64,000 nucleotides of DNA from Epilithonimonas hispanica (GCF_003385395.1 NZ_QNUG01000009.1:52986-116985); one strand, 5' to 3'. Positions 20,138 to 31,304 are shown, counted from the first letter of the stretch. Notes: generated from the sequence alone by a model not told the origin. A program made the numbers and translations.

Positions 20138-22534
20138 TTATTTCACTTCATTGTAATAAAGTAATCTATCATTTTTATCAAAACTGATGATGGTGATTTC
20201 TCGGTTTTTTGCATTGTCGTTGTTGAAGAATTTTGCTCTTGGCGCTAATCCTGCATCTTCCGAAAGGTTGGGGTTCCAATATAGAGTTTCTCTAGTATCG
20301 TTTTTGATTTTTTGGTAAGCGTCACTTGTGATGTCTGGTAATTCAAATTCAACAGCTTTATCATAACCGCGCAATACGGTTTTGTTCACTTTTTCGGTCG
20401 TTTTATCTTCATCGGAAATCATATTTCCTCGTTTCGTATAAATCGCGATGGCATTGCCTACCAAACCATCATTCTTTAAAACTTTCACCATTGCAATATT
20501 ACTGACAGGAACAGAACTTATCATACTTGCATCCACAGGAGTTTCATCAAGAAACAAAGAAGCTTGTGAACCACGTATAGATGGAATATAATTTCCTGAA
20601 TTATCCATAGTGAAAGTAACTCCAGCAACTCTTCCTTGTAGCCATTGCAATATGTTGAAAGAGGTTGCAGCATCTTTGTTTTCATTCACCAAATCAAAAA
20701 TGGTTGCATTCATACTTGTGAATTTTCCACTTGACAATTCCTTGTCCAATTCTGCTTTTTTATCTACTTTTTTAGCCGTCACTTTTACTTCTTCAATCAA
20801 GGTTTCTTTGTTAAAATCATCTATTCCTTGTTTGTTTTTTCTATTCTGTAAGGCTTTTGCAATACTTGGGTCTGGAGCAATATTTTTATCATTTACCAAG
20901 TGATAATTTGTAGAAGGCAAATCGCCTTTGTATGGTATATTATTTACTAAAGATTGAAAACTAATATTCAAATTATCAGAATCAGAAGTTTCTTTTTTGT
21001 CTTTATTAAGATAATAAGAAATGGTCAATGGTTCATTAAAATAAATATTATCCAAATAAATAAAACCGTTATCATCTGTAATTGCTGGAACAAAATTTTT
21101 GTCAGAATTTTCTGTCTTTAATAAAAGATTGATATTTTTATTCGGGATGAAACGTCCATTATTAGTCACTTTCCCTTTGAATGATAAATTCTTCTGAGGT
21201 TTATAAAAAAAACTTGGAGTTTTCCCAGCCAATAAAGATTCCCAGTCAAAACGTTTCCATTTTTCGGAAATTAATATTGCATCAAAAGCTTCCGGATTGG
21301 CATTCTTTTCAAAATATTGAGATGGATTGAATATTGGCGAAACAAAATCTCCTGTCAACCATTGTGCGCTTAAAAGAGTGTTTTCATTTTTAGTTTCTGC
21401 TGGCGAGATTTCTTTTACCAAAACCGTGTAACTGGTGTGGTCATCATCAGGCTCAATATCAAAACTGTTGAAAGCTCTAGGTTCATTATTAATTGAGAAA
21501 GCTAGAGTTGGCTCGCTGAGATTCAGTTTTTTTGGATTGACGAAAAATAATCTTTGTGCTACAGGATTTTGATTTTCATCAAAGATGGTAATCTGCAGAA
21601 CTGCGGTTTCATCGTTACTAACTTTTGTAGGAATTGAACTTGAAGCTTCACTTGCGGTAGTTTTTATATTAGCTCTGTAAACCAATTGATTGTTGATTGT
21701 TCCAATAATACTGTAACCTTGTAAACCTTGTGGAAGATTTGTTCCTTTTAATTTGTAATTGATTCCTTTTTCATCGTTGGTCAAATTAAGATTGATTCCG
21801 GAATTTGAAACTGTAGGTAACGCAACTGTCTGCTTTGTTCCTTTATTATCTTCAATAATAGCTTTATACGTTTTTCCAAGTTTTGGAGTGATGGTAAAAG
21901 CACTTACATTTTGGTCCAAGTTTTTGAAAGTTGCTAATTTCTCATTTGGCTTTTCCGAATCGATAACATAACCACTCCAAGAAGTTGGCGGAATCCCTTG
22001 TGAATATAATCTTACAGCAACTTTGGTTGGAATATTATCTATGAAAGTTCCGCTTTCTGGAAAAACATTAGAAGTCCATTTGGTATTTTTATCAAGGACC
22101 AATTTCTGTTCAGAATTCGGATTATAGATTGGTAATTCTTTAATAAAATTGAATTCCTCAGAAAAATTGGCCATCCAAGTAGTGTAAGCCCGAATAAAAT
22201 AAACATCCTCATTCAAATAATTGGTCAGAACAAAACTTCCGTCGCCTTCTCCGTTTTTAAGAAAAATAGTTCTTTTATCTACCAGATTTTTGTTGTGGTC
22301 ATACAACTCAACAAACAAGGTATTAGAAATAGGAGAGCGGTTGTACCCATTGAGGACAAAAGATTTAAAATAAATATTATCTCCTACAACATATTTGTCT
22401 TTATCCAAAAGAAGATAGACTTTTTCCTGCGTGTAATTCTGTTCCAGATTCTGGATGGCTTTATCTATCTTGTCTTGTGCTTTGAACTGCATTATTCCTG
22501 CTACATAAAGAAAAAATATAAACGATTTTCTCAT
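20138..22534 (-). CDS. Exported MG2/TonB-plug-domain protein
   Basis: 798 aa with a signal peptide (first ~19 residues, ending FKAQ). Residues ~37-130 form a macroglobulin-like MG2 domain (KVYLLLDKDKYVVGDNIYFKS), a carboxypeptidase-regulatory-like beta domain follows near residue 450, and residues ~625-710 form a TonB-receptor plug (ILQWLQGRVAGVTF, IRGSQASLFLDETPV, MVKVLKNDGLVGNAIAIYTKRG). There is no C-terminal beta-barrel, so it is not a transporter by itself. This architecture is common in Bacteroidota; its function is not defined. Likely periplasmic or at the outer membrane. Confidence 0.8.
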   Translation of the reverse strand: MRKSFIFFLYVAGIMQFKAQDKIDKAIQNLEQNYTQEKVYLLLDKDKYVVGDNIYFKSFVLNGYNRSPISNTLFVELYDHNKNLVDKRTIFLKNGEGDGSFVLTNYLNEDVYFIRAYTTWMANFSEEFNFIKELPIYNPNSEQKLVLDKNTKWTSNVFPESGTFIDNIPTKVAVRLYSQGIPPTSWSGYVIDSEKPNEKLATFKNLDQNVSAFTITPKLGKTYKAIIEDNKGTKQTVALPTVSNSGINLNLTNDEKGINYKLKGTNLPQGLQGYSIIGTINNQLVYRANIKTTASEASSSIPTKVSNDETAVLQITIFDENQNPVAQRLFFVNPKKLNLSEPTLAFSINNEPRAFNSFDIEPDDDHTSYTVLVKEISPAETKNENTLLSAQWLTGDFVSPIFNPSQYFEKNANPEAFDAILISEKWKRFDWESLLAGKTPSFFYKPQKNLSFKGKVTNNGRFIPNKNINLLLKTENSDKNFVPAITDDNGFIYLDNIYFNEPLTISYYLNKDKKETSDSDNLNISFQSLVNNIPYKGDLPSTNYHLVNDKNIAPDPSIAKALQNRKNKQGIDDFNKETLIEEVKVTAKKVDKKAELDKELSSGKFTSMNATIFDLVNENKDAATSFNILQWLQGRVAGVTFTMDNSGNYIPSIRGSQASLFLDETPVDASMISSVPVSNIAMVKVLKNDGLVGNAIAIYTKRGNMISDEDKTTEKVNKTVLRGYDKAVEFELPDITSDAYQKIKNDTRETLYWNPNLSEDAGLAPRAKFFNNDNAKNREITIISFDKNDRLLYYNEVK

Positions 22535-22593
22535 ATCAAAAAGCTTAATTATAATTGATTGTTAATTCTTTCTGCAAATTAATTAAACAAAAG

Positions 22594-22621
22594 AAAACCC
22601 TCAACATTTGTCGAGGGTTTT
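22594..22621 (-). terminator. Rho-independent terminator of isocitrate dehydrogenase
   Basis: 9-bp stem 22594-22602 / 22613-22621 (AAAACCCTC/GAGGGTTTT) immediately downstream of the icd stop. Confidence 0.8.
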
Positions 22622-22645
22622 ATATTAATTTTAACAAGAATCCGC

Positions 22646-24883
<2,238 letters not shown>

Positions 24884-25024
24884 TTACTGTTTTTTCAAAA
24901 CATACAAATTTAGTGTTTTTATAATAATTTTCTAGTAGTAGAAATATGATTTTTATTCAAATAGATAATTAATTATTCTTTATAATTAGTAAAAGTTAAA
25001 TTTTATTAAAGTCAATTTTAAAAT

Positions 25025-25055
25025 TTGAAAATTCAGAAATCAACCATTAACTTTG
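25025..25055 (+). promoter_or_regulatory. Promoter of tpx
   Basis: TTG at 25025-25027 and TAACTTTG at 25048-25055 with a 20-nt spacer, a good match to the Bacteroidota sigma-ABfr pattern. The start codon is 22 nt downstream. Confidence 0.65.
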
Positions 25056-25077
25056 AAGAAATAAATTATACGAAATA

Positions 25078-25575
25078 ATGTCACAAATTACATTCAAAGG
25101 AAGTCCTATCAATACAGTTGGAGCTTTGCCAGAAGTTGGAACTATCGCTCAAGAGTTTACATTAGTTGCTGCTGATTTATCTGAAAAACATTTGGCTGAT
25201 TATACAGGGAAAAAAGTATTATTAAATATTTTCCCAAGCATTGATACGGGTGTTTGCGCTGCTTCTGCAAGAGAATTCAATAAAGAAGCTAGTTCTTTAG
25301 AAAATACAGTTGTTATCAACGTTTCTAGAGATTTGCCTTTTGCATTGAGCAGATTTTGCGCTGCTGAAGGTCTTGATAATGTAGAAGTTTTATCAGATTT
25401 CAGAGGGAATTTTGGAGAAGATTACGGCGTGACTTTGGATGATTCCCCATTGAGAGGGTTATTGAGTAGAGCAGTAGTTGCTTTGGACGAAAAAGGTACA
25501 GTTATCTACACAGAACAAGTTCCGGAAATTGGTCAAGAACCAAACTACGAAAACGCAATCAGCGCGTTGAAATAA
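25078..25575 (+). CDS. tpx: Thiol peroxidase (atypical 2-Cys peroxiredoxin)
   Basis: 165 aa. Reduces hydrogen peroxide and alkyl hydroperoxides using thioredoxin. The peroxidatic Cys lies in FPSIDTGVCAASAREF and the resolving Cys in LSRFCAAEGLDN, the spacing expected for Tpx. N terminus ITFKGSPINTVGALPEVG is typical. Full length, own promoter and terminator. Confidence 0.96.
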   Translation: MSQITFKGSPINTVGALPEVGTIAQEFTLVAADLSEKHLADYTGKKVLLNIFPSIDTGVCAASAREFNKEASSLENTVVINVSRDLPFALSRFCAAEGLDNVEVLSDFRGNFGEDYGVTLDDSPLRGLLSRAVVALDEKGTVIYTEQVPEIGQEPNYENAISALK

Positions 25576-25601
25576 AATTTCAATTAAAATAATTCATATT
25601 A

Positions 25602-25637
25602 ACGGGAAATCTATTATTTTAGATTTTCCGTTTTTTG
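25602..25637 (+). terminator. Terminator of tpx
   Basis: Stem 25602-25612 / 25621-25631 (ACGGGAAATCT/AGATTTTCCGT, one G-T pair) followed by T6. Confidence 0.75.
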
Positions 25638-25650
25638 TTAAAAAAAACGG

Positions 25651-25687
25651 AAAGCAGCCTTACTAAAAAAATAAGACTGCTTTTTTA
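25651..25687 (-). terminator. Terminator of the trp operon
   Basis: Stem 25651-25662 / 25672-25683 (AAAGCAGCCTTA/TAAGACTGCTTT, one wobble pair) just beyond the trpA stop; an A-run on the plus strand at 25639-25646 gives the minus-strand U-tract. It could also act as a second terminator for tpx. Confidence 0.65.
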
Positions 25688-26422
25688 TTAATTTTTTACA
25701 CTTTGGATAAAGCTTTCTGCTTTCTCTTCCCAATCCTGATTTTCCAGAAGAATTTTCACAAAAGCGGTTCCGATAATTCCGCCTTGTGCTTTTTCTGTAA
25801 CATTTTCAAAATCAGATTTATTTTTGATTCCAAAACCGATGAAAACTGGATTTTTCAATTCTAATGAAGCCAATTTGTCGAGATAATTTTCATTCTTTAA
25901 AACAGCATTTTCGTTTCCAGTTGTGGAAGAAGAACTGACAGCATACAAAAATCCTGAACTCAAAGAATCCAAATATTTGATACGCTCTTCCGAAGTTTCA
26001 GGCGTTACGAGAAACGTGAAATTCAGGTTGTATTTTTTAAGGATTTCGCCATATTTATTTTCAAATTCAATTGGTGGTAAATCAGGAATAATCAATCCTG
26101 AAACACCAACTTCCGAACATTTCTGACAAAAATTTTCAAACCCAAATTGAAGAACAGGATTAAGATAACCCATTAATATTTTCGAAATCGTCACAGAATC
26201 TTTGATTTCTGCCAATTGCTCGAACAGCTTCTTGATAGACATTCCGTTTTTCAAAGCCAAAGAATGCGCATCCTGAATCACAGGTCCATCCGCAACAGGA
26301 TCGGAATACGGAATCCCAATCTCCATCATATCCGCTCCCGATTCCTGAATCAGTTTGGCAATTTTTCCGGTATCTTCCAAAGTAGGAATTCCTGCGGTGA
26401 AATATATGTTTAGTTTTTTCAT
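25688..26422 (-). CDS. trpA: Tryptophan synthase alpha subunit
   Basis: 244 aa. Cleaves indole-3-glycerol phosphate to indole, which is channelled to TrpB. The catalytic Glu lies in MMEIGIPYSDPVADGP together with the Asp of the same block; later blocks LIIPDLPP and GFGIKNKSDF are typical of the TIM barrel. Slightly short for the family (about 260) but complete. Last gene of the trp operon, separated from trpB by an 82-bp spacer with a hairpin element. Confidence 0.96.
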   Translation of the reverse strand: MKKLNIYFTAGIPTLEDTGKIAKLIQESGADMMEIGIPYSDPVADGPVIQDAHSLALKNGMSIKKLFEQLAEIKDSVTISKILMGYLNPVLQFGFENFCQKCSEVGVSGLIIPDLPPIEFENKYGEILKKYNLNFTFLVTPETSEERIKYLDSLSSGFLYAVSSSSTTGNENAVLKNENYLDKLASLELKNPVFIGFGIKNKSDFENVTEKAQGGIIGTAFVKILLENQDWEEKAESFIQSVKN

Positions 26423-26427
26423 AATTA

Positions 26428-26519
26428 GTTGATTGTTGTTGGTTGTCAGTTGATAGTTAGAATTTTAGAAATTGAAGACTTATAAAGCCATCAACCAATA
26501 ACTATCAACCATCAACCAA
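26428..26519. repeat. Inverted-repeat (hairpin) element between trpB and trpA
   Basis: Left arm 26428-26460 (TTGTTGGTTGTCAGTTGAT type) and right arm 26489-26519 (ATCAACCAATAACTATCAACC type) are imperfect inverted copies. The first 27 nt of the left arm are identical to 29215-29241 in the trpC-trpD spacer. The right arm overlaps the 3' end of trpB and supplies its last residues (LVDG) and stop. Confidence 0.75.
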
Positions 26520-27692
26520 ATTCTTCAAATACGTTTCCATATCCTTATCGCCACGACCCGAAAGACAAATCACAACGATATCATCTTTGTCAAATTTCTT
26601 TTTATCCAAAACCGCCAAAGCGTGCGCACTTTCCAAAGCTGGAATAATACCTTCGATTTTCGTTAGTTCAAAGGCAGATTTCAAAGCTTCATCATCATTA
26701 ATACTGAAAAACTCTGCTCTTTTTTGATTGAAAAGATTAGCGTGCATTGGTCCAATTCCCGGATAATCCAAACCTGCAGAAATAGAATGTGGCTCAATAA
26801 CTTGTCCGTCTTCGGTTTGCATTACGAGACTCTGACTTCCGTGCAGAATTCCTAAAGTTCCGAGAAAAGTAGTCGCTGCAGATTTTCCTGAATCAACGCC
26901 AAAACCTCCTGCTTCTGCTGCAATGATTTTCACGTTTTCTTCATTCACAAAATGATAAAAAGTTCCTGCTGCATTGCTTCCACCACCAACGCAGGCAATT
27001 ACATAATCAGGATTTTCTCTTCCGATTTTTTCGTTCAGTTGTTCTTTGATTTCTTTTGAAATAATACTTTGAAATCTCGCCACCAAATCAGGAAAAGGAT
27101 GCGGACCAACCACGCTTCCAATAATGTAATGTGTCGTAGAAGGATTATTAATCCAATCTCTCAAAGCTTCATTTACTGCATCTTTCAAGGTTTTGGAACC
27201 TGATGTCGCAGGAATTACAGTTGCTCCTAACATTTTCATTCGGGCAACGTTTGGCGCTTGTCTTTGGATATCGATTTCGCCCATATAAACGATGCATTCC
27301 AATCCTAATAATGCACAAGCTGTTGCTGTTGCAACACCGTGTTGTCCGGCTCCGGTTTCTGCAATGATTCTGTGTTTTCCTAGTTTTTTAGCGAGTAAAG
27401 CTTGTCCTAAAGCATTGTTGATTTTGTGCGCTCCGGTGTGATTCAAATCTTCTCTTTTCAGATAAATTTGAGTTTGATATTTTTCGCTCAGATTTTTCGC
27501 AAAATAGAGTGGAGTAGCGCGCCCGACATAGTTCTTCAACAAATCCTGAAATTCTGTTTGAAATTCATCAGAATCAATGATTTGTAAATATTTTTCTTGT
27601 AATTCGGCAACATTTGGATAAAGCATTTCGGGAATGAAAGCGCCTCCGAAATCTCCGTAATAACCGTTTTTATCTGGGTTTTGAAAGTTCAT
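26505..27692 (-). CDS. trpB: Tryptophan synthase beta subunit
   Basis: 395 aa, PLP enzyme that condenses indole and serine to tryptophan. The PLP-binding Lys is in [14 protein letters not shown], and the catalytic/phosphate-binding blocks [15 protein letters not shown] and [12 protein letters not shown] are intact. The C terminus (YLKNLVDG) is encoded by the arm of the hairpin element in the following spacer. Upstream neighbour is trpF, 62 bp away. Confidence 0.97.
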   Translation of the reverse strand: MNFQNPDKNGYYGDFGGAFIPEMLYPNVAELQEKYLQIIDSDEFQTEFQDLLKNYVGRATPLYFAKNLSEKYQTQIYLKREDLNHTGAHKINNALGQALLAKKLGKHRIIAETGAGQHGVATATACALLGLECIVYMGEIDIQRQAPNVARMKMLGATVIPATSGSKTLKDAVNEALRDWINNPSTTHYIIGSVVGPHPFPDLVARFQSIISKEIKEQLNEKIGRENPDYVIACVGGGSNAAGTFYHFVNEENVKIIAAEAGGFGVDSGKSAATTFLGTLGILHGSQSLVMQTEDGQVIEPHSISAGLDYPGIGPMHANLFNQKRAEFFSINDDEALKSAFELTKIEGIIPALESAHALAVLDKKKFDKDDIVVICLSGRGDKDMETYLKNLVDG

Positions 27693-27705
27693 ATTTTTTT
27701 GTATT

Positions 27706-27777
27706 AATGTATAATGTAAAAAGTAAAATGTATTTGTTTGAGTTAGAATACATTTTACATACTATTTTTTACTTTTA
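27706..27777. repeat. Inverted-repeat element between trpF and trpB
   Basis: Arms 27706-27734 and 27748-27777 share the inverted core GTAAAATGTATT and A-rich flanks. The right arm overlaps the trpF 3' end, encoding its last residues (VKNSM) and stop. Its sequence differs from the elements in the other trp spacers. Confidence 0.65.
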
Positions 27778-28420
27778 ACAGTTTTATAAATTCTTTTATT
27801 TTTTCTAAATCTTTATTTCCAGGCTCGATTTCAAATTTTGAATTAATGTCGAGAGCGATTGGTTGATGGTTGATGGTTGACAGTTGATGGATGTTTTCTA
27901 AGGAAATTCCGCCACTTAAAAAATAAGGAATTGGAATTTTGATATCATTTAAAATGTTCCAGTCGAAGGTTTTTCCTGTTCCTCCAAATGCTTTGGAATC
28001 GGTGTCAAAAAGAAGATTCGAGATTTGAGATTTGAGATTCGAGATTTTTTGAATTTCATTTATAACTTCCGACTTCTGACTTCCGACTCTAATAACTTTA
28101 ATAATTGCAATTTTTGAATTCAGTTTTTGTTTTAATTCTGAAATAAATTCTTCGGTTTCATCACCGTGAAGCTGAATGAAATTTAAGTCGGCTTGTCCCG
28201 AAATTTCTATAATTTTTGCTAAATCTTCATTCACAAAAACACCAACTTTTGCTTGATGATTGATTTCTGAAATTTGCTCCAAACTCAAATAATTCAAAAC
28301 ATATCTCGGAGATTTTTCATAAAAGATAAATCCCAGAAAATCAACTTTCAAATCAATTAATTCTTTAATCTGATTGAGCTTTGTTAATCCGCAGACTTTA
28401 ACTTGAAACTGACTTTCCAT
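27755..28420 (-). CDS. trpF: Phosphoribosylanthranilate isomerase
   Basis: 221 aa; isomerises N-(5-phosphoribosyl)anthranilate in tryptophan synthesis. The catalytic Cys is in VKVCGLTKL and the general-acid Asp in [29 protein letters not shown] is the phosphate-binding block. It is longer than usual because of two repeat-derived stretches: residues ~113-136 (SQKSEV, then [10 protein letters not shown]) and 178-187 ([10 protein letters not shown]). Both match intergenic repeat families of this genome and both are in frame. Five bp downstream of trpC. Confidence 0.94.
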   Translation of the reverse strand: MESQFQVKVCGLTKLNQIKELIDLKVDFLGFIFYEKSPRYVLNYLSLEQISEINHQAKVGVFVNEDLAKIIEISGQADLNFIQLHGDETEEFISELKQKLNSKIAIIKVIRVGSQKSEVINEIQKISNLKSQISNLLFDTDSKAFGGTGKTFDWNILNDIKIPIPYFLSGGISLENIHQLSTINHQPIALDINSKFEIEPGNKDLEKIKEFIKLLKVKNSM

Positions 28421-28425
28421 CTTTA

Positions 28426-29205
28426 CTAAATTGATACATTAGAAACAAATTCTCCGAATTTTTCTCCCGGATTTTCATTTTTCATAAAATATTCGCCCAT
28501 CAAGAAACCATCAAATCCTTTTTCTTTTAGGAATTTAAAATCTTCTTCATTATAAATTCCGCTTTCTGCAATGGAGAAAATATCTTCTGGTAGTTGATTT
28601 TTTAACTCTACAGAATGTTGCAAATCCACTTTGAAATCTTTCAAATTTCGATTGTTAATTCCAACAAAATCCACGTTTTTATTGATGTGTTTTAATTCTT
28701 CTTCGGAATGGATTTCCAGTAAAACTTCAAGATTTAAAGAATGTGCTAATTCCGTAAATTCCGAAACCTGAGTTGACGAAAGACAAGCTGCAATCAACAA
28801 AATAATATCGGCTCCGATTGCTTTGGCTTCGTAAAATTGATATTCATCAATCATAAAATCTTTCCTCAAAATCGGAATATTGATACGATTTCTAACACTC
28901 AAAATATCATCAAAACTTCCACCAAAAAAATCTTTGTCTGTCAATATTGAAACCGCACTTGCTCCGAATTTTTCATATTCAGAAACAACTTCCAAAGGTG
29001 AAACTTTATCATTGATAATTCCTTTGCTCGGCGATTGTCGTTTGAATTCAGTAATAATTCCGGATTTGGATTTCAAAGTTTCTTTCAACGAAAAAGTTGG
29101 TCTTCCAAAAAACTCAGAATCTTTCAGTTGTTCAATAGAAAATTTTGATTTTGCTTCAGTAACTTCCTGTTTTTTTCGTTCTATGATTTTATCGAGAATG
29201 TTCAT
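28426..29205 (-). CDS. trpC: Indole-3-glycerol phosphate synthase
   Basis: 259 aa TIM-barrel enzyme that closes the indole ring. Blocks include ITEFKRQSPSKG (substrate-binding Lys), ILRKDFMIDEYQFYEAKAIGAD (catalytic Lys and Glu), VGINNRNLKDF and IAESGIYN. Complete and of normal length. Separated by 59 bp with a hairpin element from trpD upstream, and by only 5 bp from trpF. Confidence 0.97.
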   Translation of the reverse strand: MNILDKIIERKKQEVTEAKSKFSIEQLKDSEFFGRPTFSLKETLKSKSGIITEFKRQSPSKGIINDKVSPLEVVSEYEKFGASAVSILTDKDFFGGSFDDILSVRNRINIPILRKDFMIDEYQFYEAKAIGADIILLIAACLSSTQVSEFTELAHSLNLEVLLEIHSEEELKHINKNVDFVGINNRNLKDFKVDLQHSVELKNQLPEDIFSIAESGIYNEEDFKFLKEKGFDGFLMGEYFMKNENPGEKFGEFVSNVSI

Positions 29206-29214
29206 TTTTATTTG

Positions 29215-29288
29215 GTTGATTGTTGTTGGTTGTCAGTTGATTGAATTTAGAGATAATAAATCTATCAACCATCAACTAACAACTGTAA
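29215..29288. repeat. Inverted-repeat element between trpD and trpC
   Basis: Left arm 29215-29247 and right arm 29261-29288 are imperfect inverted copies. 29215-29241 is identical to 26428-26454. The right arm overlaps trpD and encodes its last residues (LLVDG) and stop, just as the sister element does for trpB. Confidence 0.75.
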
Positions 29289-30254
29289 ACTATTTAAGGC
29301 TTTTCCGCTTTCCAAACTTTCTTTTGCCAAAGCCAAACAATCGTCATAATTTCCATATTTACCGGTGTTTTCCAAAGCAATTGAAGCATTAGCAAGAACA
29401 ACTGAATTTTGTTCCTCAGTTCCATTACCTTCCAAAATTTTGATAAATAATTTTGAAGCATCTTCCTTGGTTTCACCTCCGAAAATATTTTCAGCAGAAA
29501 CGTTTTTGAATTTCAAATCTTCTGCAGAATAGATTTTTTCTCCGGTTTTGCTGATGATTTTTGTGTCACCAGTTAAAGAAATTTCGTCATAACCATCCAA
29601 AGCGTGAACAATCATAAATTCGCTTTTCTGCTTTTGCAAAAGATATTGATATACTCTTGCAATTTCCAAATTTGCAACGCCAATCATTGTAAAATCAGGA
29701 CGAATAGGATTTACCAAAGGTCCAAGAATATTGAAAAAAGTTTTCAACCCGAGTTGTTTTCTGAGAGGCGCAACCGACTTCAAAGCGGGATGAAACAACG
29801 GTGCGTGAAGAAAACAGATGTTTCCTTTCTCTAGATCGGCTTTCAAATCTTCAGAATTATCCTTGAATTTGTAACCCAATTCTTCTAAAACATTAGACGA
29901 ACCGGAAATAGAAGATGCTCCATAATTGCCTTGCTTAGCTACTTTTTGTCCGGTTCCTGCAACAATAAAACTCGCTAAAGTCGAAATGTTGAATGTGTTT
30001 TTTCCGTCTCCACCAGTTCCAACAATGTCAACCAAATCTTTGGTTCCCAAATCGACAGGTTTTGCCAATTGCAACAACGCTTCACGAAAACCTTCGAGTT
30101 CTTCCAAAGTAATCGTTCGCATCAGAAAAACGGTGATGAACGAAATGACTTCACTTTCGTTAAATTTATTTTGTGAAATTTCAATCAAAATAGCTTTGGC
30201 TTCGGCTTTTGTCAAAGTCTGATGATTGAAAAGATATTGTAGGATTTGTTTCAT
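29265..30254 (-). CDS. trpD: Anthranilate phosphoribosyltransferase
   Basis: 329 aa; transfers phosphoribose from PRPP to anthranilate. Diagnostic motif DIVGTGGDGKNTFNIST (PRPP binding) and KQGNYGASSISGSSNVLEELG are present, followed by FLHAPLFHPALKSVAPLRKQLG. Complete. Not fused to trpG, which is a separate gene upstream. Confidence 0.97.
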   Translation of the reverse strand: MKQILQYLFNHQTLTKAEAKAILIEISQNKFNESEVISFITVFLMRTITLEELEGFREALLQLAKPVDLGTKDLVDIVGTGGDGKNTFNISTLASFIVAGTGQKVAKQGNYGASSISGSSNVLEELGYKFKDNSEDLKADLEKGNICFLHAPLFHPALKSVAPLRKQLGLKTFFNILGPLVNPIRPDFTMIGVANLEIARVYQYLLQKQKSEFMIVHALDGYDEISLTGDTKIISKTGEKIYSAEDLKFKNVSAENIFGGETKEDASKLFIKILEGNGTEEQNSVVLANASIALENTGKYGNYDDCLALAKESLESGKALNSLQLLVDG

Positions 30255-30257
30255 TTT

Positions 30258-30339
30258 AATTGTTAATGGTCAATTGTTAATGATTAATTTGCTTGAATTT
30301 TAATCATTAACAATTAATAATTTATAATTAATCATTAAG
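30258..30339. repeat. Inverted-repeat element between trpG and trpD
   Basis: Left 30258-30290 and right 30302-30339; the core AATTGTTAATGATT (30272-30285) is perfectly repeated in inverse at 30302-30315. The right arm encodes the end of trpG (LLND) and its stop. Same AATTGTTAAT family as the arms around the S23 gene at 30914. Confidence 0.72.
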
Positions 30340-30894
30340 AAGAAAATTTTCTAAAATCTTTTTTCCATCAGGTGTCAAGATACTTTCCGGATGATATTGG
30401 ACAGCGTGAACATCATAAGTTTTATGTTTCAAACTCATAATCATTCCGTTTTTGTCAATGCTTGTGATTTCTAATTCAGCAGGGAAATCATCCGGATTGA
30501 CTGCCCAAGAATGGTAACGTCCGACTTCTAAAGTTTCCGCTAAATTATTGAAAATTTTATGGTCATTGGTTTGAGTAGCTTCAGTTGCAACACCGTGATA
30601 GATTTCTGAAAGGTTAATCAAACTTCCACCGAAAGCTTCTGCAATCGCTTGTTGTCCCAAACAAACTCCGAAAATAGATTTAGTAGGCGCATATTTTTTA
30701 ATCACGTCTAGCAAAATTCCGGCTTCTTCTGGAATTCCCGGACCCGGTGAAAGAATGATTTTATCGTATTTTTCAATGTCTTGCAAATGGATTTGGTCAT
30801 TTCTGTAAACATCTACTTTTTGACCTACAATTTGTTCAATGATTTGAACGAGATTGTATGTGAAACTGTCATAATTATCGAAGACTAATATCAT
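30328..30894 (-). CDS. trpG: Anthranilate synthase component II (glutamine amidotransferase)
   Basis: 188 aa class I amidotransferase that supplies ammonia to TrpE. The catalytic triad is visible: Cys in FGVCLGQQAIAEAFGG, and the His-Glu pair in VQYHPESILTPDG. N terminus ILVFDNYDSFTYNLVQ is typical. Separated from trpE by the inserted S23 gene, which is unusual because trpE and trpG are normally adjacent. Confidence 0.97.
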   Translation of the reverse strand: MILVFDNYDSFTYNLVQIIEQIVGQKVDVYRNDQIHLQDIEKYDKIILSPGPGIPEEAGILLDVIKKYAPTKSIFGVCLGQQAIAEAFGGSLINLSEIYHGVATEATQTNDHKIFNNLAETLEVGRYHSWAVNPDDFPAELEITSIDKNGMIMSLKHKTYDVHAVQYHPESILTPDGKKILENFLLND

Positions 30895-30925
30895 AATTGT
30901 TAATTATCAATTGTTAATTGTTATT
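30895..30925. repeat. Left arm of the inverted repeat around the trp-operon S23 gene
   Basis: 31-nt arm; the inverse of 31274-31304 matches it at 27 of 31 positions, with the outer ten bases identical at both ends. It overlaps the stop codon of the enclosed gene. Confidence 0.8.
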
Positions 30926-31270
30926 TTTTGTGGTTTTAATTATGCTGGTAATTAATTTTATAATTTCAACAGCATTTTCATTGATGCTTTCAAATTCTTG
31001 TGAGGAAAGATAATTTGTAGCTTGGAATAACTCTAACCAATACAAAGTTTCATTAATTTCTTTTTGTGCAATAGATAATTTATGAATGAAATCTGCTTTG
31101 CTTTGAGCGTGCTCACTTTCTCTAACCATTGCGCCAACACTTGTTCCACTTCGTAAGATTTGTTTACTCAAAACATATTCTTTTTTATCATTAGCCAAAT
31201 ATTGATAAAGTTTAATAATTCGAACTGCAAAATCAAAACTTTTCTTTTTTATAATATTATTGTCTTTCAT
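30914..31270 (-). CDS. Four-helix-bundle protein (23S rRNA intervening-sequence protein family, S23)
   Basis: 118 aa, all-helical. Matches the S23/IVP family: an N-terminal SFDFAVRIIKLYQYL helix, then YVLSKQILRSGTSVGAMVRESEHAQSKADFIHKLSIAQKEINETLYWL, the conserved core. Such proteins are best known from ORFs inside 23S rRNA intervening sequences; their biochemical role is unclear. Here the gene sits between trpE and trpG, in the operon's direction, inside a 31-nt inverted repeat. Two relatives occur at 38574 and 40191. No link to tryptophan synthesis is expected. Confidence 0.88.
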   Translation of the reverse strand: MKDNNIIKKKSFDFAVRIIKLYQYLANDKKEYVLSKQILRSGTSVGAMVRESEHAQSKADFIHKLSIAQKEINETLYWLELFQATNYLSSQEFESINENAVEIIKLITSIIKTTKNNN

Positions 31271-31273
31271 CCT

Positions 31274-31304
31274 AATAACAATTAATAATTAACCATTAAC
31301 AATT
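31274..31304. repeat. Right arm of the inverted repeat around the trp-operon S23 gene
   Basis: Partner of 30895-30925. It overlaps the 3' end of trpE, providing its last residues (RIVNG) and stop. Confidence 0.8.

Noticed and set aside
30914..31270. S23 gene as evidence for an rRNA operon
   Set aside because: No 16S, 23S or tRNA sequence is present around any of the three copies.
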